Below are positions 1-8,980 of a stretch of 62,254 bases of DNA, in pieces. The first letter of the stretch is position 1; every line of letters starts with the position of its first letter. A model generated the notes under the pieces. That model saw nothing but the letters and a program-made list of their open reading frames with translations. It made no database searches and had not been told where the DNA came from. The translations under genes and the position numbers were made by a program. Origin of the DNA: Planctomycetota bacterium (lineage in GTDB: Bacteria > Planctomycetota > GCA-2746535); contig NVWA01000007.1 in NCBI GenBank assembly GCA_002746535.1, positions 132,132 to 194,385 on the forward strand. The letters run 5' to 3'.

Positions 1-3
1 ATT

Positions 4-1041
4 CTATTGAACCTTTAATAGATTAGTTCCTTTTTTATAGGGCTTATAAGAACTTGTTAAATTATCTTTCTTAAGATATTCAGGAAAACTTATTTTCTGT
101 TTTTCAGATAATTCATTCAAGGTTATTATTTGTCTAGGGCTTAAATAGCTCATGGCTTTTCCCTTATTTGTCTTAAAGAAAGCGTTTGCTTTCATAGCCT
201 GAAATTCTGTCATAATTATTTTGCTATAGATGTTTTTATTAATCGCATGTTTTTGATCTGAATAGCGCGCTTTAGAATAATTGCTGGGCTCAAAAGATTT
301 TACAGAAACACCAAGCTTTTCTTTTTTAACCATTAAATTTAACTGCGATAAATTTAATTTTGATTCGTCATACCATACACGAGTAGCCTCACCCTTATTG
401 TATTTCCCGGCCTCAGTTTTAAGAACTCCTTCTAGGGCACCAAATTTTACTTCACAATCCCAATAACAATGTCCCTTAAATGTAACTTCTTTCAGTTGTT
501 CTTTCTTTGGTGAAACAATTAACCCTAATAAGTAATTTGGGACATCTTGATTGTTTTTCTTTAGTGCCTCTATCATGTGCATAGCTAAAACTTCTTTTGT
601 TTTTAATTTACCATTTGTCTTAGGTTTAGTTATAAAATCTTTTCCATCTGAGCTCAGAATTCGAACAGCTTGCCAACCCAAATTACCAGTTTTTAATAAT
701 TTTCGATCTTTATCATTTTTATTTTTTTTACCGCCAACAGCTAAAAACAATGGAATAAATTCAGATTCAATGGCCTCATCAAGCAAGGTATCAGAAAGGA
801 CATTTTTTCCAAAGCGGATACATGCATGACACCCGGGTACTTCCGTTGCAAACAGCAAAACTTTTTTATTTGTTTTCTTGGATAATTTTAATGCTGCTCC
901 GATATCGTAATTCCACTTTATGGTACCCTTTGAAAAAGCTGTTCCGTCTTTTGCATATTTTCGTGGGTCTTTACCAAAGGCATCGGCAGATAAAAAGAAT
1001 AGAATAAATAATAGAATTGAAGTGAAGAAAAATGATTTCAT
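4..1041 (-). CDS. Secreted thioredoxin-like / MsrA-like two-domain protein
   Basis: The 345-residue product starts with a signal peptide (hydrophobic residues about 4-20, then ADAFG). Residues about 40-160 look like a thioredoxin fold with a CHAC motif at 71-74. Residues about 188-260 resemble peptide methionine sulfoxide reductase A: HCYWDCEVKFGALEGV at 191 follows the GCFWG..E..F..L.GV pattern, keeping the catalytic Cys (192) but changing FWG to YWD. The start is supported by an AGGAG Shine-Dalgarno upstream of ATG. It is probably an extracytoplasmic redox or repair protein, but the MsrA half looks degenerate and activity is uncertain. It is divergent from a sigma-54 activator and has a sigma-54-like promoter. 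The stop lies three bases from the window edge, so a downstream operon partner could be missed. Confidence 0.65.
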   Translation of the reverse strand: MKSFFFTSILLFILFFLSADAFGKDPRKYAKDGTAFSKGTIKWNYDIGAALKLSKKTNKKVLLFATEVPGCHACIRFGKNVLSDTLLDEAIESEFIPLFLAVGGKKNKNDKDRKLLKTGNLGWQAVRILSSDGKDFITKPKTNGKLKTKEVLAMHMIEALKKNNQDVPNYLLGLIVSPKKEQLKEVTFKGHCYWDCEVKFGALEGVLKTEAGKYNKGEATRVWYDESKLNLSQLNLMVKKEKLGVSVKSFEPSNYSKARYSDQKHAINKNIYSKIIMTEFQAMKANAFFKTNKGKAMSYLSPRQIITLNELSEKQKISFPEYLKKDNLTSSYKPYKKGTNLLKVQ

Positions 1042-1072
1042 TTGAGCTCCTGATTTATGTAAGATTGTTTTT

Positions 1073-1099
1073 TTAAGTACTGCGATAAACTGTACTTAA
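1073..1099. promoter_or_regulatory. 8-bp inverted repeat, possible operator
   Basis: TTAAGTAC at 1073-1080 and GTACTTAA at 1092-1099 form a perfect inverted repeat with an 11-nt spacer, 32 bases upstream of the thioredoxin/MsrA-like start. It lies downstream of the predicted sigma-54 start site, so it could be a repressor site or a leader hairpin. Function is inferred from symmetry only. Confidence 0.3.
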
Positions 1100-1156
1100 T
1101 TTAGAATTATTATCGTTTAAAGTTGATGTGGATTTACATTTCAATTTTTAGTATTG

Positions 1157-1172
1157 TGCAATTCCTATGCCT
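1157..1172 (-). promoter_or_regulatory. Sigma-54-type -24/-12 promoter
   Basis: Read on the minus strand this is AGGCATAGGAATTGCA. It matches the 16-nt sigma-54 consensus TGGCACGNNNNTTGCW at GGCA and TTGCA, with exact GG-N10-GC spacing. It points to the thioredoxin/MsrA-like gene, with a start expected near 1146. A sigma-54 activator is encoded divergently next door. The same bases overlap an inverted repeat (GTGCAATT 1156-1163 / AATTGCAC 1177-1184), which could bind a regulator. Confidence 0.5.
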
Positions 1173-1293
1173 AAAAAATTGCACCATTTAAATTTCAATA
1201 TGAGAATATATTGCGATAAAATCGATAATATGCAAAATATAATTTCTAATAATGACTATATCATGATAATAAATGTCTATTAACTCTTAACTT

Positions 1294-3639
1294 GTGATTA
1301 TATTGAAAAATATAATAGACCAAATTAGCAAGACTCCGGAATTAACAGATCATCTTGATATTCTTAGAAATATACCGAATTCTAGCTTACCAATTAAATA
1401 TTTAATTCAATTATACGAAACAAATTTAAACCTATCTGCTTCGCTCAATTTGATAAGTGAAGTAGCCAGGTGCAATCACAATGAATTACCACAAGAATTA
1501 CAAATACTATTTTTATGTCAGTGGGCTGAATTATCTTTGAAATTAAATCGTTGGGAAGAGGTGAAGATTCTTTCTCATCAAGTCAATGAGTTGTTAACAG
1601 ATAATTGTTTATCAGAATTTCAATCAATGGCACATCTACTCCAAATTAAAATTTATAGTGCTGAAAAACAATCTGAACACAGAGATAAACTATTTGAGAA
1701 ATCATTTAAAAGTCTGAATAAAAAAAGTCCATACTATGCAGAATTAATGACAGCTTTCATTTATTATTATGCCATAGACGGAAGACTATATGTTATACCC
1801 AAAAAGGTTTCCTTTTTAGAAAACCACCCAGTTCAAAAATATCGAGATACGATAAAAATATGTCATCTCTTCGATGATACAATTAAGGGTAATATTTCCT
1901 CAGCTATAAAATTCATTGACGAAATCGAGGGATTATTATCAAAGAAAATATTTTTTAAATATCTTGAATCTTATAAGCGTTGTAGATATCTGATAGATTT
2001 AATGCTTTTACAACAACAAAAAATGCCTACAGGATACTTAAATAATAATCTGGAAATAGATAAGAAAAATGATCCACAACGAAATCATTTATGGGTGCAA
2101 TCAACCTTGTACCTGATGGAGAATAAAAAAGAAGAAGCCTTAACAATGGCAAAAAATTATTTCGATACGCTTGATGTCAATCAACGATTTAAAGGTGATG
2201 AATTCTGTTTGATCAGGACGGAGCTTGCTAATGGAAATGCTAATGCAGCCTTACGATTGCTAAGTCATAGATTAACTAAAGGGCTTTATGATAATCTCGA
2301 CCTATACTTTTATGGAAGAGCAGAGTTGATTTTAAATAATCATCAGAAAGCAAAAGATTATTTTACCAACTTCATACAGAGTTATCAAAAGTTGAACTCT
2401 GATGGTCGGTTTACATTTGAATTAGAGTTATCATTAGAGCTTACTCGCAAAGAATCCTATTTTCTAGGTCAGTTGAATTATGAAAAAAGTGAATCAGTCG
2501 ATATTCAAAATAAATTTTCTAATACGCCACGAGATAACGAAACCGTTTCTTCAATAAACAAAATAATTACCATTAACCCAGTTATGATCCAGCTTAAAAA
2601 AAATGTTTTAAAATACGCCCAGGCAAATTCATCTGTTTTAATATTAGGAGAGACGGGAACTGGCAAAGAGCTTTTTGCTAGAGCGATCCATTTTTGTGGT
2701 AACCGAAAAAACAATCCATTTGTCTCTATTAATTGCGCGGCTATTTCAGCTACATTAATTGAATCAGAACTATTTGGTCATGTAAAAGGTGCTTTTAGTG
2801 GGGCATATAAAAACAAAATTGGTTTATTTGAATCTGCTGGTGACGGGTCTATTTTTTTAGATGAAATAGGTGAACTTTCTCCGGAACTTCAAGCTTCATT
2901 ATTAAGGGTCCTGGAGTCAGGAGAAATTAGACCAGTAGGCGGTGCAAAAAATAAAAAGGTCAATTGCAGGATTATTGCTGCAACAAATGCCGATTTAGAA
3001 ATGATGGTTCATAAAAAGCAATTTCGAAGAGATTTAATTTATCGATTAGATCAATTGGAAATAAAAATTCCGCCATTAAGAGAAAGAAAAGAAGATATAG
3101 CATTGTTAGTAAGAACATTTTTTAATGATGGTAGAAATATATCTGAACCTGTTTACCTTTCTGATCAATTTGAAAATGCCATTAGTAAGAAATCTTGGCC
3201 CGGTAATATTCGTCAATTGAAAAACTTCGTTGAAAAACATAGAATTTTAAATTCTGAAAAAGATGCTTACCATTTAGAAGATTTAAATGAAAAAGACGGC
3301 TTGTCAGATAATCAAGATATTGAAGAGAGCAAAGAATTTCAAATAGAAGAGACGATCAATTTAACCAATAAAAATCAGATACAATCAAACAACGAGTTGA
3401 ATGAAGAAAGTATTAAAGAATACTTAGCCCAATCATCTAGCAAAGAAAACATAAAAGAAAAAATTCGAGAACTCTTCAGAAAATATAAAGACCTAAAAGG
3501 AATTCAGGTTGCCCATATTCTTTCATTACCTGCGCACAGAATAAGTCGCTATATGATTGAATTATGTAATGAAAAGTTTATTAAAAGAGTAAATAATACT
3601 AATTCCCCACGAACGCAATATTTTAAATTAATTGAATAA
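1294..3639 (+). CDS. Sigma-54-dependent activator, TPR-like N-terminus, non-Fis C-terminus
   Basis: The 781-residue protein has a complete AAA+ activator core at about 425-660: Walker A GETGTGKE (about 452-459), GAFSGA (a GAFTGA variant that contacts sigma-54), Walker B GSIFLDEIGEL, arginine-finger region RRDLIYRLDQLEI and WPGNIRQL. The N-terminal 400 residues are alpha-helical and TPR-like, with no receiver, GAF or PAS motif visible. The last about 70 residues look like a winged helix (ending RTQYFKLIE) rather than the usual Fis helix-turn-helix. The start is GTG at 1294 with a weak ribosome site; TTG at 1303 is an alternative. It probably senses through protein-protein contact and may activate the divergent neighbour. 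Confidence 0.85.
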   Translation: MIILKNIIDQISKTPELTDHLDILRNIPNSSLPIKYLIQLYETNLNLSASLNLISEVARCNHNELPQELQILFLCQWAELSLKLNRWEEVKILSHQVNELLTDNCLSEFQSMAHLLQIKIYSAEKQSEHRDKLFEKSFKSLNKKSPYYAELMTAFIYYYAIDGRLYVIPKKVSFLENHPVQKYRDTIKICHLFDDTIKGNISSAIKFIDEIEGLLSKKIFFKYLESYKRCRYLIDLMLLQQQKMPTGYLNNNLEIDKKNDPQRNHLWVQSTLYLMENKKEEALTMAKNYFDTLDVNQRFKGDEFCLIRTELANGNANAALRLLSHRLTKGLYDNLDLYFYGRAELILNNHQKAKDYFTNFIQSYQKLNSDGRFTFELELSLELTRKESYFLGQLNYEKSESVDIQNKFSNTPRDNETVSSINKIITINPVMIQLKKNVLKYAQANSSVLILGETGTGKELFARAIHFCGNRKNNPFVSINCAAISATLIESELFGHVKGAFSGAYKNKIGLFESAGDGSIFLDEIGELSPELQASLLRVLESGEIRPVGGAKNKKVNCRIIAATNADLEMMVHKKQFRRDLIYRLDQLEIKIPPLRERKEDIALLVRTFFNDGRNISEPVYLSDQFENAISKKSWPGNIRQLKNFVEKHRILNSEKDAYHLEDLNEKDGLSDNQDIEESKEFQIEETINLTNKNQIQSNNELNEESIKEYLAQSSSKENIKEKIRELFRKYKDLKGIQVAHILSLPAHRISRYMIELCNEKFIKRVNNTNSPRTQYFKLIE

Positions 3640-3669
3640 CATAATAATTTCAATCAATTAAAATTAAAT

Positions 3670-4512
3670 TTAGATAAGTTGATATGCTTTCATAGTATTT
3701 GTAGCATAAACTTTTGATTGCTCTTCAATAGAAAATGTATTTAAATATTCATCAACAACACCTAACCACTTTTGATAACCACCGCCTAACTGACAAACGG
3801 GCCAATCGCTGCCAAAAAGAATCCGGTCAATACCAAATGATTCAAAAATAATATCAAAAACGGACAGTAATGTTGATGTGTTTTCTGCAGAATTCATTTC
3901 AGTTAATAACCCAGAAAGTTTGCAATAAACATTTTCATTTTGACCAATGAGCTTTAACTGCTTTTCCCAATTTTTAATTTCATTTTTTGCTAAATTTGGT
4001 TTGCCACAATGGTCTAGAATAAACACTTGATTTTCAAATTTATTAATAAGTTTTTCAACTGTAGCCATTTGTTTATCGCCCTTGATACATATATCAAAAG
4101 GAATGTCAAATTCTTGCAAGACCTTTATGCCTTTTAAAAAATTGTGATTCAAGGCAAAATCAGCATCCTCCCCTTGTAATAAACGTCGAACTCCTTTAAC
4201 GAGTTTTTTTTCATTTAACTCTTCAATGATAGGTCTTACTTTTTCACCTATTTCTATGGGTGCTGCGGCAACAATCCCTTTGATAAAAGAAAATTTATTA
4301 GCGTAGTCTTCAACCCATTCAACTTCAACTAAATTTTGTGAAGAGATCGCATCACATTGTACGAAAATGCAACCTGCTATATCGTCATCTCCTATTTCAT
4401 TCAAATAGGATTCAGGTAAAAAGGATCTGTTTAATTCAGGAATATCTGTGAGCCACGGGTAATCTAACTTAGTCGTATCCCAAAAATGAACGTGAGAATC
4501 ATATTTTTTCAT
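3670..4512 (-). CDS. Amidohydrolase-family sugar lactonase (L-fuconolactonase-like)
   Basis: The 280-residue protein begins with YDSHVHFWD, the metal-binding HxH typical of amidohydrolase family 2 sugar lactonases (COG3618), and ends with LFGSDWPVCQLGG, the conserved GSDWP block. ILDHCGKP supplies the central His. Such enzymes open L-fucono-1,5-lactone or L-rhamnono-1,4-lactone. It lies 16 bases downstream of an SDR gene and near a fuconate dehydratase, so L-fuconolactone is the likely substrate. It is the last gene of the regulator-SDR-lactonase transcript. Confidence 0.82.
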   Translation of the reverse strand: MKKYDSHVHFWDTTKLDYPWLTDIPELNRSFLPESYLNEIGDDDIAGCIFVQCDAISSQNLVEVEWVEDYANKFSFIKGIVAAAPIEIGEKVRPIIEELNEKKLVKGVRRLLQGEDADFALNHNFLKGIKVLQEFDIPFDICIKGDKQMATVEKLINKFENQVFILDHCGKPNLAKNEIKNWEKQLKLIGQNENVYCKLSGLLTEMNSAENTSTLLSVFDIIFESFGIDRILFGSDWPVCQLGGGYQKWLGVVDEYLNTFSIEEQSKVYATNTMKAYQLI

Positions 4513-4528
4513 TTTGACTTTCAGCTAT

Positions 4529-5299
4529 TTACCGAAGACCAATGACACCGCCATCAATATCAATTGCAGCGCCCGTTATAAATGATGCTTCCTCACTCAC
4601 TAAAAAGGTAGCCAACTTGGCAATCTCTGCTGGAGTTCCCATTCGACCTATAGGTTGATATTTTGAAAGGGAATCCATCATCTCATCAATTTTTTCAGGA
4701 TAATTCGTTTTGACAAAATCATCAACGAAAGGAGTATGTACTCTTGCAGGACAAATACAATTACAACGTACTCCTTGACCAACAAAATCTTTTGCCACAG
4801 AAAGAGTCATGCTTAACACTGCTCCTTTAGTCATAGAATAGGCAAAGCGATCTTGAATTCCAATTTTAGAAGCGATCGAGGCAAGGTTTAGAATAGATGC
4901 CTTTTTTCCATCTAAAAGTTCAATAAAATATTTTAAAAAATGAAAAACGCCTTTTACATTAATATCAAATAATCGATTAAAATCATTTGATGTTGTTGTT
5001 AAAACATTTCCCACATGTGAAATACCTGCATTATTAATAAGTATATCTAATCCATGAGAAGCTTTGATGTCTTCTAGTACTTTTTTAACTTCTTCTTCAT
5101 TGCTTACATCACATATATAAGAGTGGCCTTGATTATTTTCATTATCAATTTCGCTTAATGTATCAGTGGGCTCTTTTATGTCTAATACACAAACGTTCGC
5201 CCCCTTTTGAGCTAACGCTATGCTAATTGCTTGACCAATACCAGAACCACCACCAGTAACAATTGCTGTTTGACCACTTAATATCTTTGTTGCTTTCAT
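4529..5299 (-). CDS. SDR-family dehydrogenase of the fuconate pathway
   Basis: This is a classical short-chain dehydrogenase of 256 residues: TGGGSGIG cofactor loop near the N-terminus, NNAG, catalytic Ser in NLASIAS, and YSMTK (Tyr/Lys). It is preceded by a GAGG ribosome site. In the non-phosphorylated L-fucose pathway, SDR enzymes act either as L-fucose dehydrogenase or as 2-keto-3-deoxy-L-fuconate dehydrogenase. Which applies cannot be told from sequence alone; the position beside the dehydratase slightly favours the latter. It is co-transcribed with the lactonase and regulator. Confidence 0.82.
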   Translation of the reverse strand: MKATKILSGQTAIVTGGGSGIGQAISIALAQKGANVCVLDIKEPTDTLSEIDNENNQGHSYICDVSNEEEVKKVLEDIKASHGLDILINNAGISHVGNVLTTTSNDFNRLFDINVKGVFHFLKYFIELLDGKKASILNLASIASKIGIQDRFAYSMTKGAVLSMTLSVAKDFVGQGVRCNCICPARVHTPFVDDFVKTNYPEKIDEMMDSLSKYQPIGRMGTPAEIAKLATFLVSEEASFITGAAIDIDGGVIGLR

Positions 5300-5322
5300 A
5301 CGAACTACCTCTAGTTTTAATT

Positions 5323-6390
5323 TTATAAAAACACTTTTGAAGATTGCTTAACAAGCGATACCGGCAAGTTGATTTCTTTAAAAGCTGAACATTTTTTCTC
5401 TCCGTGAATATCATCAATCAGTTGCTCAGCAGCTTTCTTACCTAATTCATAGGCATCTTGTTTCATTGTTGTTAATGAAAATGTTGACGAACTGATCTGG
5501 TCATTTAATCCACCAAAGCCAGTGACGAGAACGTCCTCTGGTAATTCAAACCCTAATTTTTTGAGACCTTTGCAGCATCCCAGTGCGCTAAAATCATTTG
5601 CGCAAAAGAAAGATGAGCCCGCTATTTGTTTTTTATTCAGTACCTTGGTGATAAAGTTGTAGCCGTCTTCAATACTTGACCCTACAGGGAAGACATGGAT
5701 TTCTAAATTTTTTTCGCTCATGGCTTTTATATAGCCTTTTTTACGATCTTGATGGGATGAGCATTCGGCCCCTCCTAGATGGATAATATTTTGATGTCCC
5801 TTTTTAATCATATGCGCAACCATCATGTGAGCACCTTCTTCATTATCGGAAGTGATTAAAGTGCCCTCGAATCCTTTAACTTTATTATTTACCATCACTA
5901 CTTTTTTATTTTTATTTAGTTCTGGCGGAAAACAAATTTTATTTGAATTGAAATAGGACATGTAAATGAGACCATCAAACTCTTCTGTGATGGCATCTTG
6001 TAAATATTGTTGCTCCACTTTTAAATTATTATTACAGTTTTTATATTGCAAAACAATATCAAGCGGGCCCAATATCGCATTAATGCCATCCATGATTTCA
6101 TAGAAAAACTGATAACCTGTCGTAGGCAAAATAACTTGGATTATTTTCTTTTTTATTTTTTTTGGAACCAGAGAAATTATTCTTGTTCCGATGCCTGCTT
6201 TAGAGTCGATTAAGCCCTCATCTTTCAATAGGGCTAACGCGCTTCTTAATGTATTTCTAGAAGCCTTAAATTTTTTAATCATCTCTGCTTCTGAGGGTAA
6301 TAATTGGTCTATTTTCTTTCTGTTAATGAATTTTCGCATGGTTTCTGCGAGAATCTTATATTTTGGTTGTGAATTCAAATAATATACCAA
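5323..6390 (-). CDS. GntR-type winged helix fused to LacI-type sugar-binding domain, regulator
   Basis: Residues 1-70 form a GntR winged helix (LPSEAEMIKKFKASRNTLRSAL). Residues about 80-355 are a periplasmic-binding-like LacI/GalR sensor. This AraR-like arrangement is common in Lentisphaerota and Firmicutes. A stop codon two codons upstream limits the start to TTG at 6390 (or TTG at 6378). The first codons lie inside a 14-nt repeat that is duplicated in the shared promoter, which suggests autoregulation. It is likely a local, substrate-relieved repressor of the fuconate genes. Confidence 0.85.
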   Translation of the reverse strand: MVYYLNSQPKYKILAETMRKFINRKKIDQLLPSEAEMIKKFKASRNTLRSALALLKDEGLIDSKAGIGTRIISLVPKKIKKKIIQVILPTTGYQFFYEIMDGINAILGPLDIVLQYKNCNNNLKVEQQYLQDAITEEFDGLIYMSYFNSNKICFPPELNKNKKVVMVNNKVKGFEGTLITSDNEEGAHMMVAHMIKKGHQNIIHLGGAECSSHQDRKKGYIKAMSEKNLEIHVFPVGSSIEDGYNFITKVLNKKQIAGSSFFCANDFSALGCCKGLKKLGFELPEDVLVTGFGGLNDQISSSTFSLTTMKQDAYELGKKAAEQLIDDIHGEKKCSAFKEINLPVSLVKQSSKVFL

Positions 6391-6425
6391 TAATTAAATT
6401 TATTAATATATATAATATACCAATA
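6379..6425. promoter_or_regulatory. Tandem 14-nt direct repeat, probable operator pair of the fuconate cluster
   Basis: ATAATATACCAATA occurs exactly at 6379-6392 and again at 6412-6425, a 33-bp period (about three helical turns). The first copy covers the TTG start of the regulator; the second is 40 bases before the fuconate dehydratase start. The whole divergent region is very AT-rich, so the -10 elements probably overlap the copies. Binding by the adjacent GntR/LacI-type regulator is an inference. Confidence 0.5.
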
Positions 6426-6464
6426 TTTAAAAAGTCAATTAGAAATATTATTAGGGGCAAACAA

Positions 6465-7772
6465 ATGACCAAAATCACAGAAATTGAAGTTCGAGACATT
6501 CGTTTTCCAACATCCAAAGAATTGGATGGTTCTGATGCGATGAATAAAGCACCTGATTATTCAGCGGCTTATGTCATTTTAAAAACAGATCATCCAGATA
6601 ATATTGAAGGTTATGGTCTAACCTTTACGATAGGTCGCGGTAATGAAATCTGTGCTAAGGCGATTGAGTCTTTAGGTCCTCTTATTGTTGGTCAAGATAT
6701 GGACTCAATCATTTCTGATATGAGAGGTTTTTGGCGATCAATGACCGGAGATAGCCAATTACGTTGGATAGGTCCAGAAAAAGGAGCGATCCATTTGGCA
6801 ACAGCTGCTATTGTAAATGCCGTATGGGATATTTATTGTAAATTAGAGAAGAAGCCCTTATGGCGATTGTTGGCTGATATGAGTCCTCAAGAACTAGTTT
6901 CTTGTGTTGATTTCAAATATATCTCAGATGCGTTAACTCCTCAAGAAGCGTTAGAAATTTTACAAAAAAATGAATCTTCCAAAGAAGAACGGATCAAGGA
7001 ATTATTGGAAACGGGGTATCCCGCTTATACGACTTCGGTCGGTTGGTTGGGTTATGATGATGAAAAACTTAGACACTTATGTCAAAAATATTTAAAACTT
7101 GGTTGGCGACATTTTAAATTAAAAGTAGGTGGCAATATTAATGAGGATATTAATCGGTGTAAGATATTTCGTGAAGAAATCGGGGATGATTGCACTCTAA
7201 GGATAGATGCCAATCAAGTTTGGGATGTTGAAGAAGCTATTGCCTACACAAAACGACTTGCTGAATTCAAGCCACTTTGGATTGAAGAGCCGACAAGCCC
7301 TGATGATATATTAGGCCATGCTACCATAGCCAAAGCCTTGAATCCATTAGGTATTGGTGTTGCCACTGGTGAGCACTGTCACAATAGAGTTATGTTCAAA
7401 CAATTTCTTCAAGCCGGAGCAATGCAATTTTGTCAAATTGATAGTTGTCGCTTAGGTGGCGTCAATGAAGTCTTAGCTGTATTATTAATGGCGAAAAAAT
7501 TTGATGTGCCTGTTTGCCCCCATGCCGGTGGTGTAGGCTTGTGTGAGTACGTTCAGCACCTATCCATTTTTGATTACATAGGCGTAAGTGCTTCATTGGA
7601 AAATAGACGCGTAGAATTTGCAAATCCTCTTTCTCAACATATTGTTAATCCTGCTGTGCTTAAAGATGGCAACTATTTATTACCAGAAGCGCCGGGGTAT
7701 GGCGCTGAATTTAATTCAAATGTGATTAATCAATTTGAGTTCCCAAATGGATCTGAATGGGTTAACTCGTAA
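6465..7772 (+). CDS. fucD: L-fuconate dehydratase (enolase superfamily)
   Basis: Starting at ATG 6465, after an AGGGG ribosome site, the protein is 435 residues, the usual length of L-fuconate dehydratase. Enolase-superfamily residues are in order: KLKVGG (catalytic Lys), RIDANQVW (Asp ligand), WIEEP (Glu ligand), ATGEH (Glu ligand) and CPHAGGVGL (catalytic His). It would dehydrate L-fuconate to 2-keto-3-deoxy-L-fuconate. The reading frame continues upstream to 6363, but that part is promoter sequence. The gene is transcribed divergently from its presumed regulator. Confidence 0.88.
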   Translation: MTKITEIEVRDIRFPTSKELDGSDAMNKAPDYSAAYVILKTDHPDNIEGYGLTFTIGRGNEICAKAIESLGPLIVGQDMDSIISDMRGFWRSMTGDSQLRWIGPEKGAIHLATAAIVNAVWDIYCKLEKKPLWRLLADMSPQELVSCVDFKYISDALTPQEALEILQKNESSKEERIKELLETGYPAYTTSVGWLGYDDEKLRHLCQKYLKLGWRHFKLKVGGNINEDINRCKIFREEIGDDCTLRIDANQVWDVEEAIAYTKRLAEFKPLWIEEPTSPDDILGHATIAKALNPLGIGVATGEHCHNRVMFKQFLQAGAMQFCQIDSCRLGGVNEVLAVLLMAKKFDVPVCPHAGGVGLCEYVQHLSIFDYIGVSASLENRRVEFANPLSQHIVNPAVLKDGNYLLPEAPGYGAEFNSNVINQFEFPNGSEWVNS

Positions 7773-7824
7773 AAAAAGACATTATATTATATTTTTTGGT
7801 GCCTCAAGATATAGGTTGTCGATT

Positions 7825-8826
7825 TCAAATAAAAGGTCTTCTGTCTAATACCAAATGAAGAGGTCGTTTTGTTTTGAGTTGACCTGGCAATGCCGTTTGT
7901 AGTTCCGCAAGGCAACACATGGTTCCAAAGAGAGCATGTAGATCATTCAATCCGTCATTGTTCAATGGATCTAATTTTAAAAGAAACGGGATATAGTTTT
8001 CCATAAATTCCATCAGTGCACTGATTGCCTCTTTGTGACGGTGACCACTTTGTCGAACACTTCTTGTGAGACAAAATACCCAGTCGATCTCTGCAAAACC
8101 AATGCTAGTTCCTAAAGGAAAGCAGTTGCTATGAATGATCTCAAGGCAACTATTTACCATGGCATCTGGATAGGGTAGTGGCCTTCGAGCATACTGCTGA
8201 TTAAATAGATAATGAAATGAGCCAGCTAAATGAGGGAATATATCATGTTCATTGCAAGACTGCGTAATGCAATCCAATCGTAAGAAACCGGTTGCAGGGT
8301 CTGTATTTTTATACAGCCAATTAAAATAGCGATCTTCCCATTCGAAGGATACCTCTTGTGATAAAACAAGTGAAGCATACAAACCTGCACCACGGTGAGA
8401 TTCTTGCCATGGTTTCTCTTTCCAATCTAGTTGATCAAGAAAGGCTTCCATTTTTTCTGGTGTTTTATATTGCGAAAGTGCTGTCAAAGGATGTCTAGGC
8501 AAAGCATCAAAAAGCTCTAATGCTGCAATGCAATGAGCTGTGGTGTGAATCTCGTGATGCGTCGATTCACTAAATAGACCTGTCTTTGACTCTTGTAGGC
8601 TTTGAAGTGTCTTGATCCACTCTACCCTTTCTTCTTGATCACTAGGGAACCTACCTATGGTATAGAGAATGTTAGCAGCATCGGCGCATCCGTATGGGTC
8701 TATCCCCATTTCTCTATTGTTCTCCGGAGACTGAGTTTTCCAGCGTTGATAGGCACCAATGGTACCCAGCTGATGACTTGCGATAATACCTTCAACAGAT
8801 TTTATAAAATCACTAATGTCGAACAT
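7825..8826 (-). CDS. Uncharacterised helical protein, possible alpha/alpha-toroid
   Basis: This 333-residue soluble protein has no signal peptide and no motif I recognise. Regularly spaced helices with aromatic and His-rich patches (THHEIHTTAHCIAALELFDAL, then HRGAGLYASLV and NDLHALFGTMCCLAEL) recall alpha/alpha-toroid folds such as terpenoid-cyclase-like or glycan-processing proteins. It is convergent with the fuconate dehydratase and has a plausible promoter of its own. Function is not assigned. Confidence 0.6.
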   Translation of the reverse strand: MFDISDFIKSVEGIIASHQLGTIGAYQRWKTQSPENNREMGIDPYGCADAANILYTIGRFPSDQEERVEWIKTLQSLQESKTGLFSESTHHEIHTTAHCIAALELFDALPRHPLTALSQYKTPEKMEAFLDQLDWKEKPWQESHRGAGLYASLVLSQEVSFEWEDRYFNWLYKNTDPATGFLRLDCITQSCNEHDIFPHLAGSFHYLFNQQYARRPLPYPDAMVNSCLEIIHSNCFPLGTSIGFAEIDWVFCLTRSVRQSGHRHKEAISALMEFMENYIPFLLKLDPLNNDGLNDLHALFGTMCCLAELQTALPGQLKTKRPLHLVLDRRPFI

Positions 8827-8924
8827 GGTTTTCCTTTAATTTTTTCGAACGGTTATGGGCAGTAAAATTTCCGTAATGAGACATTAGATCGCTCTATTGC
8901 GTCAATGTGATTTTTTAAATGGCT

Positions 8925-8951
8925 ATTATAGTGAGTTGATAATGGTATCAA
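8925..8951 (-). promoter_or_regulatory. Candidate sigma-70 promoter
   Basis: On the minus strand TTGATA (8951-8946), a 15-nt spacer and TATAAT (8930-8925) precede the uncharacterised 333-residue gene by about 100 bases. The spacer is shorter than the ideal 17. Confidence 0.35.
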
Positions 8952-8980
8952 AAGAAACAATTGGATTAAAATATAGTGAA

